Shown: positions 12,028 to 24,567, numbered from the stretch's first letter. The stretch is DNA of 64,000 nucleotides from Takashimella koratensis (GCA_003116875.1 BCKT01000002.1:2144045-2208044); one strand, 5' to 3'. Made by a program: numbers and translations. The notes: a model not told the origin generated them from the letters alone.

Positions 12028-12345
12028 GGTGAGTGTGGTGAAGTGGGCAATGAGGCGATAGGACGACGCGATTCGGTCGGTGGTTAGTGCTCGGCCGGAG
12101 AAGTGCGATGGGGACCGGCCCCGGATGTGGCTCAGTGGCAGGTGGTCGCGTGGCACCAATAACGATCGACCTACCGCCGCCCATCGATCCGTCTCAGCTT
12201 TTTCTCGCCCAGATTGCGTGCCCTGTGCCTCCAGGGTACATCTCACCCCGATTTCATCCCGTTGGCAAGGTGATCATCGAAAAGAGGTTGGACAATTTCC
12301 GAAAATACGCCTCGCTCATCGGACAGTAAATTTCCACCATCAAAG

Positions 12346-12874
12346 ATGATGGCAGTGGCACGAAACACGAGCCAGCTTTCGAGGGTGATCCCACTGTCGA
12401 CTATTGCAAAGGGGATCGAAACGCGAGCTCCAAGCGAGCAAAGACCAAGGGCTCGGTTCGTTTGCGGCTCTTGTGTGAGTTCCTTCAACAATTGAAAATC
12501 ATTATCACCAGCTGTTTTGTGATGACCCGCTCTTGGCTGACAAATATTCTATGCCTACAGTGGGGAGTTCGATGTAAGCGCCCAAAGTCGGTAAGTTGCT
12601 TATCTACGGATATCAGTAACGGCTTGGAAATCTTCTCGGTCGAGCTAACAATCCTGCGTTGTAGTTGGCGATCCGATCAGCGAGGTGGTTGACCCAAGTT
12701 GCGGAACTCTCTGACCCACCTTGTGACGGCTGCATCAAGGTTGGGATTCCCACACTTTGTCACAAGCTTGACGGTATCGGTTCCTGCTGGTATCACGAGG
12801 TCTACCTCGATTCCAAGAAAGACCGCCGTACCAAGACAGGGTCTTCGTTGCAACGCGTTGATTCCAGCGGGTGA
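12346..12874 (+). CDS. Small cysteine-rich protein, function unknown (gene model uncertain at the 5' end)
   Basis: Exons 12346-12474, 12561-12590 and 12665-12874 give 122 residues from the ATG-ATG at 12346. Both introns have canonical GTGAGT/GTAAGT donors, branch-like CTGAC/CTAAC and CAG/TAG acceptors, and the frame stays open. The protein has two cysteine groups: CGSC...VRCKRP, and PPCDGCIKVGIPTLC followed by GSCWYHEV. This spacing suggests one or two zinc sites, loosely like a fungal Zn-cluster, but it does not fit the Zn2Cys6 pattern. An upstream open segment (12108-12325, reading PITIDLPPPIDPSQLFLAQI) has protein-like composition and could be an earlier exon; the only frame-correct acceptor I find (ending GAG) is weak. 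Divergent from the amidohydrolase gene. Confidence 0.45.
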
Positions 12875-13245
12875 ACATGACCTCGATTCGATTCGACCGA
12901 TCGGACTGCGTGTCTCGCCCAGCCCTCGCGATTCGGCCCTTCCCCCTGCTTCGCTCACTCTCTTTCTACCTGATCGTTGTGTATTGTCCGGTCCCTTTTG
13001 CTATTCCGAATATCGTTCGAGAGTCATGTCATATCTTCCACGCTGTGCTCTGCCATTTCCTCTGGTCGAAATGACTTATCATCATTCAAAGTACAAGGTC
13101 TACTATGTCTCTTCACTCCCATATACACATGCACACACCTCTCTCTCATATACTTCTCTCTTTCTATCTCTTTCTCATGGATACGCACTTCTCACTCATG
13201 CACTCCTCGCTCCCCACAGTACAATATGCTATGCTTTTATTACCA
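12875..13245. other. Intergenic region 3' of CAB1 and of the cysteine-rich gene
   Basis: Convergent intergenic stretch rich in CT repeats (13120-13190). No gene or clear signal seen. Confidence 0.5.
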
Positions 13246-15406
13246 CTAGAAAATGCTCAATTCCTCCATCCCGTTTTGACCCTCTTCCACGCCCTTATCC
13301 CCACTATTTGCCGCCGCGCCTGCGACTCGCCTCTCCAGTGTCTTCACGCTGTTGGCTGTTGTCCCATTGACTTCTACGTTCCCCACTCCTGGTTCAACGT
13401 TCTTGATCCATGCTCCGATCGCACCACTACCGTCATTCGTCAGCGTCCAATACCTCCCATTACTCCAACCAGTCCATCCAAAGTTCAGGGGCGGTAGAAA
13501 TGGTGACTTGAGAAGAAAAGACGGTACTCACAGAAACCCTTCGTGTCGAAGGAAATGAGCACGCATGGTCCCTTTGCTCCAGAATCGGATAGCATAAGAC
13601 AATGTCGAGATGGTCGCCGCGTGTCCTGGATAATTAGTCAGTCGCTTGTCATAACATGTGTGCCAGCGAATAACAACTTACCTCTGATGAAGCAGCCGCT
13701 GAAGAAGACGTTATCGAGGCCGTACTTTGCTGCGTTCATGTACCTACATTGGTGTCAGTCACGACAGCCACGCGTGGACTATGACCTTCTAAAGCTGCAA
13801 GGAGGACACCACCATCTTTGCTTGTACTCACGCGACATGTCCAATGTTATTACTAATCGCATACAACAGACTTCTTGCAATATCTTCCTGCTTGAAAGCC
13901 TTTCTCCGTTCTTCGGGTGCTCCTTGTTTAAACACTTTGCCAAAAGTTGAGGCGATGGTGGAGCTTTTGAGACCGATTTTATTGTAGTCTTGGCCGTAGA
14001 TGTCACCGACGAGCATGTCGACTGCCGCGTTGTCGCCTTTCTCAGATAACAAGAGCATTTCTGCAAAGTCGAAGATGATCAGAACAGTCAGCGTCAGCGA
14101 TCCGATCGAATAAAGTTGACATAGAGTGAAGAGATGATAAGACATTAAAAGGTTTGAGGCAAGTGAGAAGATCAAATCTAGACTTACCGTCAAAGGTCCG
14201 GGCATCTGTGAGGAGACTGAGCAGACCCCAGAGCGTTCCACCTCCGAGGCTTGTCCCGCTCACACGTTCGTAGTTCCCCTCTTCATCAACTTTGACAATA
14301 CTCACACCACTTCCGATATTCACCACTAGGCAAGGGAAGTGTGGGAACGGGTTTCCATCCGACGGGACGGCGGCGAACGAGACCTGATACGCTGGCGGGC
14401 TAGGCGAAGGGCGGGGCAGTTCTTGCGCCTCAATCGGGTGTGAGATCTTATGCACCAATTCCTCTGAGAAATAAAACACTTCTTCCGGTACCCTCGCGAC
14501 GAAACCAAGTCCTAGAATCAAACAACCCATTTCGTCTTCTCGAAGCACTTCGACGCCAACTTCTTCCACTAGTCGGTCGTAAAACTTGTGCGCACCTCCG
14601 CCCGTCGCCATGACTTTGACTGTACTTCGCATACGGTCAAGAGAGACGCGATTGGCTTTGGCGGATTCGTCGATGAGTTCTTGGAGAAAAGTGATAAGGT
14701 CGTCGATGTTGTTGGTTTCGAAACGGGCAAAGTTGAGCAGTCCGCCCGGAAGAGGAGCGGGGACGGAGGATCGTCGGAGTTTAGGGTGCGCATTGAGGGC
14801 GGCGGCAGAGGCCGAGGGGGAGGTTTTAGATGGAAGAGGGACAGAGGGAGGGGATTTGTCGAGGTCGACTCGCTGGCTGAGGAGGCTAGGCGTGAGCGCA
14901 CCGTTGACGACCGGCCGTCGGGCCTCGGGAGGGGACGGGTCGAAGAAGGCGTGAGAATGCGGGTTGAGGGAGGAGGGGAGAGGGGAGATGGGCTTGGAAC
15001 TGGACGCGAGAGGAGGAGCGTAGACGGCTTGTTCAGGCGCAAGGAAGGGAGATGAGGATTGGGTCGCCGGAGGGGTCAAAGGGCGATTGGAGCGAGTAAA
15101 ATAGACGACTTTGGCGAGGGATCCGCCGATCTGTAAGTAGTGTGCGATTAACAGTGTAGCCCAAACAGGCTGTAATCGCTGGAGAGCAGCTCACGTCAAT
15201 GGCAATATGCGAGACCGCCTCGGTGTAATGTGGCAGGTAGATCCCACGCGAATCTTTGGTCTGTATCGTCTCAGCGGGGTGGTGGTCGCATTACAAGGAG
15301 TGAAGCTCACCGCTGGAGAGTCCTCTTGCACGATTTGCGCGCCCGTGGTGTCCACGACGATACCCCTTGCTTGGGGGATGGAGATATCCGGCATAGGCGT
15401 GGCCAT
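13246..15406 (-). CDS. CAB1: Pantothenate kinase (eukaryotic type)
   Basis: Exons 15406-15311, 15260-15195, 15130-14188, 14060-13832, 13743-13682, 13625-13532 and 13426-13246 give 556 residues. It phosphorylates pantothenate, the first step of coenzyme A synthesis. The sequence shows the phosphate-binding segment IAIDIGGSLAKVVYF, the family motif FETNNIDDLITFLQELI, ATGGGAHKFYDRL, the cofactor loop VNIGSGVSIVKV, GTSLGGGTLWGL, and the conserved end NAAKYGLDNVFFSGCFIRG...FLRHEGFLGAIGAW. Between the first ATPase strand and FETNNIDD sits a Pro/Ser-rich insertion of about 95 residues absent from the short yeast enzyme. The start is the first ATG of the open frame that gives ISIPQARGIVVDTTGAQI. The neighbouring genes have no evident link to CoA metabolism. 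Confidence 0.93.
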
Positions 15407-16708
15407 CTTGCGCTTCCTTCGAGGTGGGGATTGCCGCGTCGACAAGTGGTAGTGACGACGAGTGTGTTGATGTGGTCGTGGTTTTTGAGCTCGATGAGTG
15501 TAAAGTGGTGAGCTGCAATTGGTACGAAGGTGAATGCGAGTGTTGATAGGTTTTGGTAGTGAGGTATGAGAGAGGTCTCTTGGCTTTGTACTTTTCCGGT
15601 GGAGACGCGATACAAAGGATGAGTTACTCCTGCTCGGCGGTTGTAGAAAGGAGGTGGGGAGTGGCAATGACGCAGATGATGAGGAAAGTGACGATGAGGA
15701 TGGGGTGGAGTATGAGAGAGGGTGGTGAGTTGGGCGAGGGGTTAAGGTGTATAGGAAGGTAGTGATACAGCGGGGTAGAGGGAGCTGATGGATCACTACG
15801 AGGGGGAGGTCGAGTATGCCCATGGTGTAGTGGTTGTGGATGAGATGGAGTGTTGAATGGTCTTTGTCAGCACGGGCGAAGGACTTTTGAGCAAGGTCAG
15901 GGAGTTGACGGAGCCGTGAAGGTGGGCTTACATTACAAGGGGAGCCGAGGGTCGGGGGTATGTATAGTCGCGAGTGAAGAGGTGAGATGGTACGATGAGA
16001 AAGAGAGGAGGATGGCTCGATTCGAGAAAGTCAGAGAGGTAGGTAGGTGTTCGGCAAAATCAACAAATCAAGCGGCACAGAGTGGTTTACTACTAGTCAT
16101 TCCTCGCGACTCGGAGCGGACAAAGGGCATTTTGGGGACGACTATGGGTGGGGTGAGCATGAAACTGGGGTGAATCACGTGGATGGGGGTTACGTAAAGC
16201 AAGGGTGGAGAAAAGGAGCTGGTTTCAGGCTGACATCGGGGTCATGTAAAGCTACGGCATGGGGCAAAGCTAATCGATTCCAGAGGACACGGAAATGGTC
16301 ATGGCGCGAGGGTGGGTGGTGGTGAGGGGAGAGGGGGTTAGGAGGGAGTGAGGTGAGGCGAGGAGGGTAGGTGGATGCAGCGAGGAAGGAGTGATACGGG
16401 GTGTGGACCACAGAGTGGAAATGAGGTGGAGGGAAAGCGCGAGTGGTCGGGGTGATTTATGTTCAGGACGAAGGCTAAAAAGGACCATGCAAACGGGAGA
16501 TCCTCATCTGGGTAGAGAGGCAGAGAAGTAGAGACAAAGAAGGAGAGAGAGTTCACTGCAGCGGGGCAAGGGTCACTACTCCAATCCATGCATCTTCCAT
16601 CTTCTTCCCCACCCCTTCCCTCCCATCCACTTCCCACCACCATTCACCATCCACCACCATCCACCATCCACCATTCACACGCGGCAGCATCATCATCCAT
16701 CCACCACC
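15407..16708. other. Long divergent promoter region between CAB1 and INO80
   Basis: About 1.3 kb without a credible gene. It includes GAG/GTG-rich low-complexity DNA, an E-box (CACGTG) near 16177, and CCACCAT repeats (16630-16705) just before the INO80 start. The ATG-initiated frames here have atypical composition and no family motif. Confidence 0.6.
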
Positions 16709-19700
16709 ATGGATATAGACCAAGGGGTGAGTGCGCTTGCACAAGGGTGGGCGGGCTATAAACCGCGAGCATGAGCCGGTCTCTTGTGCGAGAGCAGCGA
16801 AGCACGATGGGGCGGGTGGGCGGGGGTGGTGTTGGACAAAATCACCCTTGGAGAGATGGGGATCACTACCCATTCTTCTACTCGCCGCCTTCCATCTTCA
16901 GCTCATGTGCATGCTCGCATCTGCGTGCCCACCACACCGTCACTTCTCCACTCTTCCCCATCTTGACTCGTCTCCTCCACTTTTCCTTCCACTCCCTCTC
17001 CTTTCCAACTCCCTCTCATCCCTCTTTATCCCCCGTCCCGCCCCTTGCCCAACCATCACCCATCTCTACTTGCCCTCTCACCTCTCATTCAACCCGGCCC
17101 GATTGCTAACCTATGCCCCTTCCCCCGACTCAGGCCCCTTCCCCGCCACCTCGGCCGACCCCATCGTCTCGGATGGCGCTCTCTGCCCTCGTCAATTCTC
17201 CCCCGCCTCCCTCCCCTCCTCGTCGCCTTGTCAGCCCTTCCAAGTCCACGCAACCCTTGCCCACCCCTTCCTACCCGCACCCTACCCTCGTCCACCCCTC
17301 CACCGCAGCCTCGGTCTCTCCACAACGGTCCACCTCCCTGGGTGGGCACCACCACCACCACCATCACCACCATCACCACCACCGCCATCCTACCGGCGCG
17401 TCCACCTCTGCCTCTGCGTCCCAATTCTCCGCATCACCACCTTCCAACCCACTCGCGTCATCGTCCTACCGCGCTTCGTCGAACGGGTACGATGACCATG
17501 TAGCCGGTCCCTCGTACTCGAGCCGAGACTACTACGACGCGTCTCGCGACCGCGACCGCAATCGTGACCTTGGAGACCACCGCGACCACCAGCTGGAGCT
17601 CGACCTCGAGCGCGAGCGCGAGTACGAGCGTGCGCGAGACCGCGAGAGGGAGCGGGACCGACAGCGTGAGATGGACCGCGAGCTTGAACTCGAGCGAGAC
17701 CGACACATGGAGCGAGAGCGTGACAGGGTCGAGCGAGAACGGGAACGGCTGCGTGATGACGACAGAGAATACAGCCGTGACTACAGTCTCTCTTACGAAA
17801 GTCGTCAAGCCTTCGCTAGGGAAGCATCATACGACGAGCCAAGGGGTCGAGTTGGGTTCCCGCTCGGGAGCACGGCGTCGTCAAGCCGAGTGCGCTCAAT
17901 CTCACCCATTAAACCGGGTGCAAGTGTCCCCCCGCGGGACGAGTTTGACGAACCGACCGCGCCAGCCGCATGGGAGGTCGAGCCGTCATCTAGCCCCGCG
18001 CTTAAACCCACCCTTGAGATTGAAGAAGTCACTGCGGGACCACTAAGGCCAGATGATGGCCTCGCTCTGAACGAGGAGATCTGGAAGGATTACCTCCGCG
18101 CATTTCAACTCCGCCGCGAGAGCGAGGCGTTGAAGATTGGCCAATGGGCTCAGGTAAGCACAGAGTCTTTTTAGATATCAACAATGCCACGGTGTCTAGG
18201 CTTAGAGTCTGATGGCTGACTATCGTTTTCAGGACAACGCCGTTGAACTAGACGCTGCCGACGCCACTTCGGTGAAAGGAAAACGCAAGGGCGGCGCCGC
18301 GGCTGCTGCCCGAGCCGCCAAGCGAGAAGCCAAAGCCGCCGCTGCGGAAGCCGCCAATGCCTCGGGTGCCGAGACGACCAAGAAGCGACCGAGGAAGAAG
18401 CAGTTCAAATCCAAGGCGGATATCGACGACGAACTTCTCGGTCTCATCGAGGGAGATGACGCGTCCTCCATCGTCATGCCTGCCAGCTCCCCCGCGCCCG
18501 GCCAGTCATCCATGATTGATCCCGACGAGTCGCGGTTCGATAACGACGTCGCGTCAGTCGCTAGCGAGCCTGTGGATCCAAACATTGTTCAGCCGTCCGG
18601 CCTCACGCGTGCCGAGGTGATCCGGAAAGTCGAAGGCGGTGACTTGTCGGGCTTAACAGAGGACGACGTCAAGGCTGTCCAGGACGAGATCTGGCTGCGA
18701 AAGAATCCAGACACGCAGTTGCGCAAGGACGGGACGGTGAGGAGGAAGCCTGGACCTGCGAAAGGTTGGAAAGCGATGCGACGTGCTGCCGATCGACGTG
18801 CGCGAGGCGAGGTCGACGATAGCGATGCGGGGGATACCTCGGTCGCGGGCGACGCAGGCGATGCCGATGACCTCGTTGCTGCGGCTCTGGACGATGCGCT
18901 AGGATCCCCAGGTGATAAAGCCGAGCGAAAAGAGAAGAAACCCCGTGCCAAGGCCAAGCGCCGAAAGCTCGCCGATGGTAAAGACGAGACGACCAAGTTT
19001 GCCGAAGGGTCAGACGAGGAGCGCGCTTTCAACGACGATGGCGATCGGACCCTTGTCGATGCCTCGATCGCAGACGACGAGATGCTTGCGATGGCTGAAC
19101 CGATGGACGAAGGGGAAGCACAGAAGAAGAAGAAGAAAAAGAAGAAGAGTAAGAAGAAGGTGTTCCGAGACGGAGAGGAGAGAGAAGGGCGGGAAGGCGG
19201 GGACGTGGATGATGAGAGTAGGGTAGAGGCGCAGGTCCTGTTTGGAGATGGAGATGTGGATAGGGAAGTGGCGGAGGCAATGGGGGAGAGGCAGGAAGTG
19301 GTGGAGGAGCATCTGGGGGTATCGGAGGCAGAAGCGAAGAGGAGGTTGAATCAGGTGGAAGAGGTGCAGCGGCAGATCTGGTCAACAATCGTTCGCGATG
19401 TCCCAAAGGTGAGTAATTGTCCTGGAATCAGCTCGGACAGCTGGAAGTAGCTGTAAAGGAAAGGTAAAAACGTGAATTGTGCTCATTTTCGTGTCCAGAT
19501 CTACCGAGTCAACCAGGCGTTCGACAATTCGGTGCGTCAAGGATCGGCAAGGAAAGCTCAGGCGGCGGTGAGGAACCTCATCAGCCAGCGCAACTTGAGG
19601 CAGCCGTTCCGGTCGTCGTCAAAAGTCAGCAAAGATACCGCGATCAAAGCGAAGCGTGCCATCCGAGAGGTCAGTCGTTTTCCTGCTTGCCCAGCATGGG

Positions 19701-22700
19701 AAATATACTATTCATTTGTCCTCCATGTGGTTGCGCTTTACTAACGAACTATAGATGCTCGTGTACTGGCGCAAGAACGAGAAAGACGAGCTTGCTGCAC
19801 GTAAGAAAGCCGAGCGGGAAGCCATGGAGCGCGCCAAGGCGGAAGAAGAAGCTCGCGAAGCGAAACGCCAAGCGCGCAAGCTCAACTTCCTCCTCACCCA
19901 AACCGAGCTTTATTCCCACTTCATCGGGAAAAAGATCAAGACTCACGAAGCGGAGAACATGGATGGCGACGGGGAGGCTGGCCAGCCTACCGAGGGGAAA
20001 GAAGGACCGCCTGCGCCCCATGGTGCCGAACATATCAATGAGGAACTGGGATTGGACGATCAAGGTGAACCGTTGCCTGATATCGACTATGACGACGACG
20101 ACGAAGAGAACCTCCGTCGACACGCTGCTCGAGGTGCCCAAGCCGCCGTCCAAGCTGCCCGCGACAAGGCCCGCGCTTTCGATAAAGCCAAAGCCGCAGA
20201 GGGCGCGATCAAAGACGCAGCAGAGGAACAACAACTCGACGACGATACGATGGATGGCGATGAACTCAATTTCCAGAACCCGTCAATGGGCGAGAACCAG
20301 GTCACGATTACTCAACCCAAGATGCTCATGGCTCAGTTGAAAGAATACCAACTCAAGGGCTTGACTTGGTTGGGGAACTTGTACGAGCAGGGTATCAATG
20401 GTATCCTTGCAGATGAAATGGGTCTGGGCAAGGTAAGTCGAATCGTGTTTGTAACCTTTTTCGCGTTGACAGTTTTCCATCGCTGACATCGCACAAATCT
20501 GCCTGGACTTTAGACCATCCAATCCATCTCGCTCCTCGCCTACCTCGCGGAAGTACACAACATCTGGGGTCCCTTCCTCGTCATTGCCCCCGCTTCGACT
20601 CTGCACAACTGGCAACAAGAACTCACCCGATTCGTGCCCCGTCTCAAAGCTTTGCCGTACTGGGGTTCACCCAAGGATCGAGAGACTCTAAGGCGGATTT
20701 GGAATCGAAAGCATCAGACGTTCAATGAAGATTCACCGTTCCATATCTTGGTCACGAGTTATCAGATGGTGAGTACGAATCACGATGTTCACGGGACATC
20801 ATTGCAGGACTGGGAAGAGGGTTGAAAGAGTGCAAAGGTTCAGCGAGCTAACGGCACCGATTCTGTTACACAGGCTGTGGTGGATGAAAAGTACTTCCAG
20901 ATGATGCGGTGGCAGTATATGATTCTTGACGAGGCTCAAGCGATCAAGAGTTCGTCAAGCGCGCGTTGGAAGTCACTCTTGTCATTCAACTGTCGAAACA
21001 GGCTGTTGCTCACTGGTACCCCTATCCAGAACTCGATGCAGGGTGAGTCGTGTCGGGCTGTAACTTCCCAGGTCATCGAAGACTCGCTGACCTGTCTGCG
21101 CATTTCAGAACTCTGGGCTCTACTCCACTTCATTATGCCGTCGCTATTCGACTCGCACGAGGAATTCAGCGAGTGGTTCTCGAAAGACATTGAGAACGCC
21201 GCGGGCGGAGGCGCCAACGCCCAGCTTAAGCCTGAACAGTTGAAACGGTTGCATATGATCTTGAAACCGTTCATGCTTCGACGAGTTAAGAAGCACGTCC
21301 AAAAGGAGCTTGGCGATAAGGTTCGTGACAGCTAACTCACACGTTGTGTTATACAGCCGTACAGTCAGACGCTGATACCCCCGTTCAGATCGAGATCGAC
21401 ATCATGGTCGATCTAAGTCAAAGACAACGAGCCTTGTACAAAGCGCTTCGTCAACGCGTCTCCATCTCCGACCTCATCGCCCAAGCCAACGACATGTCCG
21501 ACAGTATGGGTGCCAAGAACCTCATGAACCTCGTCATGCAGTTCCGCAAAGTGTGTAACCACCCTGACCTCTTTGAACGCGCCGACGTCGTCTCGCCTTT
21601 CGTTTTTGGTACTTTCTCCCATAGCGGTAACCTCGCTCGACAAGGCGATATCCTGTACTGTCCCGACTCGGCAAAGAACCCTATCACCTACCCGCTACCC
21701 AAGTTGCTCACTACCGAGGGCAGGCTAAACGTTCCTGGAGAGACCCAGAGCGCGGGGAACGAGAAGCACGTATTGAGGAACTTGATGAATATCTGGGCAA
21801 CACCGTGGATCAACGAAGAGGTGAAGAAGGACGATTCAGAATGGGCGTTCTTGAAGATTAAGAAGTGGTCTCCTGCGGAAGCAAGTAAGCGTGCCCAGGC
21901 GCATCCACTTGTCCAACTTCTCGAGTCGGCAGAGACGTCAAAGAGGTGAGTACAAGGGATGGTCGCCCCCTCGCACTCAGATTCGAAGTGGAGCAGCGAC
22001 CGGGCGTAGTATGGGAGGGACCCCAGCGCTGACCAATCCTTAGCAAACCCGGTACCGAACTTGGCAACGTCGACCAGTCCTCGCACGTCCCTTCCACGAC
22101 CTACGGTTCTCTGCCGCCTCTGCGCGATATCTCGACACATGTCTGGAACCAATCCTACCTCTCTCGATCCGGTGCACGTTTCAGCGCCGATCCCGCCGTC
22201 GCACCATTGATCAAGCCCGTCGCCTCTGACCGGGCTTTCCTCAACGCTGAAGAGACACACTCTACCGACCCATTGGCCCAAACCGTTCTATACGGTCTGA
22301 CACCCTCGGAACGTGACTCACCCCTTGCGGCTGCCCGACTCCTCTCTCTAGCCCCTGTCCCGCCAGAGGGCCTCCTCGCGCACGCTCCGGAACAAGCACC
22401 TACCTCCACCCTCCGAGTTCCACCTATCAAGCGACTCATCGTGGACTCTGCCAAACTCGCGCGACTCGACACCCTCCTCCGTGACCTCAAATCCGGTGGA
22501 CATAGGGTCTTGCTTTACTTCCAAATGACACGCATGATGGACCTCATCGAAGAGTACTTGATCTACAGGCAGTACAAGTACCTCCGACTAGATGGGAGCA
22601 GCCCAATCGGAGAGAGAAGAGATATGGTCACCAGTTGGCAAACGAATCCGGATATTTTCGTGTTTTGTCTAAGTACGAGAGCTGGTGGATTGGGTATCAA

Positions 22701-23585
22701 CCTTACCGCCGCGGATACGGTCATCTTTTGTGAGTCAGGCAGGAAGATAGCGAGAGAGAGAGAGAGAGAGAGAAAGAGGGATAAAGGTTGACGAAATGGT
22801 TACAAAATCAGATGATCACGATTGGAACCCGGCGACAGACGCACAGGCAATGGATCGAGCGCACCGTGTGGGCCAAACCAAGCAGGTTACCGTGTACCGC
22901 TTGATTGCGTGAGTAAAACACTTGAGGTCCTGGAGAGGAATGGTAGAGCTGACGATTCACTTTCAGACGAGGCACGATCGAGGAGCGTATTGTCAAGCTT
23001 GCCCGTGGCAAGAAGGATGTAAGTGGCTGCTTGGGCACAAACCTCTTTCTTTTCGAGTTCAATGACGCCCTGCTGACCCACCCTCAGGTCCAAGACATTG
23101 TCGTCGGCACGAAATCCCTCACCGACGTTGCACGCCCTGCCGAAATCGTCTCTCTCTTCATGGACGACGAAGAGCTCGCTGAATCCGTTGCTAAACGTAA
23201 ACAAGCCGAAGCTCACGGTTTTGTCGCTTCTTCATCTACAAACTTCAATGCCGCTCGACCTCGGTCGGCATTCAGTGATGGGCTCGGGTTAGGTACAGGT
23301 GCGGGTGGCGGAGACGATGAGGATGATTTCTTCAGTTTGAAGAAAGTTCCAGGACAGGCAAACGAGGATGAGATGGGAGATGAAAGTACGACTGGTGGAG
23401 GTGGAGGTGGAGGTGGAATTGCGGTCGCGGGAGGGACAAAGAGTGGGACAGCGACACCCAAGAGTGGAGGTGGACGGAAAAGTGGGAAGAAAAAGGTTAA
23501 TGGAGAAGGAACGACGGCGAGTGGGGAAGGGAAGAAAAGGAAGAGCGTCAAGATCAAGCTCGGACCTGATGGGTTGCCAGCATAA
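16709..23585 (+). CDS. INO80: INO80-family chromatin-remodelling ATPase
   Basis: Thirteen exons: 16709-16726, 17134-18153, 18233-19408, 19499-19669, 19755-20432, 20514-20768, 20874-21042, 21109-21320, 21389-21945, 22044-22729, 22812-22908, 22967-23018 and 23088-23585. They give 1862 residues, all phases consistent. It is the nuclear Snf2-type motor of the INO80 complex. The N-terminus is Pro/Ser-rich with an 11-residue His run, then an Arg/Glu/Asp-repeat coiled segment, Ala/Lys-rich and acidic regions. The DBINO/HSA region follows ([34 protein letters not shown]). The Snf2 core shows [13 protein letters not shown] (Walker A), LDEAQAIKS (DEAQ Walker B), LLTGTPIQN, the long INO80-type insertion, [23 protein letters not shown], and [19 protein letters not shown]. 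The first exon is only 18 nt in a CCACCATGG context and is inferred; its intron is an introner-like repeat. Confidence 0.92.
16727..16865 (+). repeat. Introner-like repeat, copy C in INO80 intron 1
   Basis: The copy starts at a GTGAGTGCG donor after the inferred first INO80 exon. It carries GAGAGCAGCGAAGCAC, GGGGCGGGTGGGCGG and GGTGTTGGACAAAATC, the motif order of copies A and B. It supports both the repeat family and the placement of the first INO80 exon. Confidence 0.6.
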
Positions 23586-24567
23586 GTTGATGAGTTCGTT
23601 GTTACATTCATTCAAGTCGGTAGATACCCCTCAACTCCACCACCATACTACCCAGTATGGGATGTGGTTAGGTTTAGGCTTACGTAGCACAAGAAGAGAT
23701 CGAAGATTCGATTGTTGCATTTTCAATTGGATGGTCATTGGCAATTCTCACATCAGTCACTTGGTACATCACAGATATCTGTTTCGCTTCAAGTTAACTC
23801 ATTCGAGCGAGAACATTCTTGGCACATGGAAAAGGGAGGAAAGTTATTAAACTGTTTGTACCGTCTACGTGTGAAGAGGGAACGGCCAGAACAGAAGAGT
23901 ACAGTATGGCTTCACCTCGATGGAGGCGGAGGCATTGTGCCTGTCGTCGAGCTGCTGTCGCGGTCGGGGGGTTTGGATTGGGTAGGTCTCGAAGGTAGCC
24001 TGTACCGGCTGAGCCCGCATCTGGACCAAGGTTCTGATCGGCAACTGACACAAGAGGCTTTCCTCTGTGAGGTAGAAACAGAAACCCAACAGTCAAGATC
24101 CATCTCGGAGCACCGGTCGCAACGCAAGGTTGCCCTTGCAAGTCGGACTGGACGTGGGGGGGGGGGGGGGGGGGGGAATGTATAATCAGCACAGAAAGGG
24201 GGGGGGGGGGGGGGGGGGTCTGAGGAGGAAGGCCGCCCAGGGGGGGGGGGGGGGGGGGGGNNNNNNNNNNNNNNNNNNNNNNNNNNNNNNNNNNNNNNNN
24301 NNNNNNNNNNNNNNNNNNNNNNNNNNNNNNNNNNNNNNNNNNNNNNNNNNNNNNNNNNNNGGGGGGGGGGGGGGGGAGGAGGTGGAAGTTTGGATATGTC
24401 ATGTCAACATGTCAAACTCACGCATCCGCCGCAACGAGCTGTTTTTGCCCCAGGAGCGCCCTTCCTGACAGTAGATGATTTTTTACACTGGCTAGTGCCG
24501 TGTACTCCTGGATGTGAGTGACTTTGGCACTTTAGGAACGCAGAGGTCCGTTCGTTGGACTTTGGGT
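23586..24567. other. Region 3' of INO80 with poly-G blocks and a 100-N assembly gap
   Basis: After INO80 no gene is supported. G runs lie at 24156-24176, 24198-24218 and 24240-24260. Then come 100 N (24261-24360) and 16 more G. The short segments between G runs cannot be trusted. Sequence joined across the gap is a scaffold link, not contiguous reads. Confidence 0.85.

Noticed and set aside
12243..12491. Minus-strand open frame of 82 codons opposite the cysteine-rich gene
   Set aside because: It has no splice or family support and lies opposite a plus-strand model with canonical introns.
15850..16325. Candidate small plus-strand gene between CAB1 and INO80
   Set aside because: Several overlapping frames with Gly/Arg-rich content and no family feature; better seen as promoter or UTR DNA.
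22756..22775. GA repeat in an INO80 intron as a regulatory element
   Set aside because: Short simple repeat inside an 82-nt intron with no further structure.
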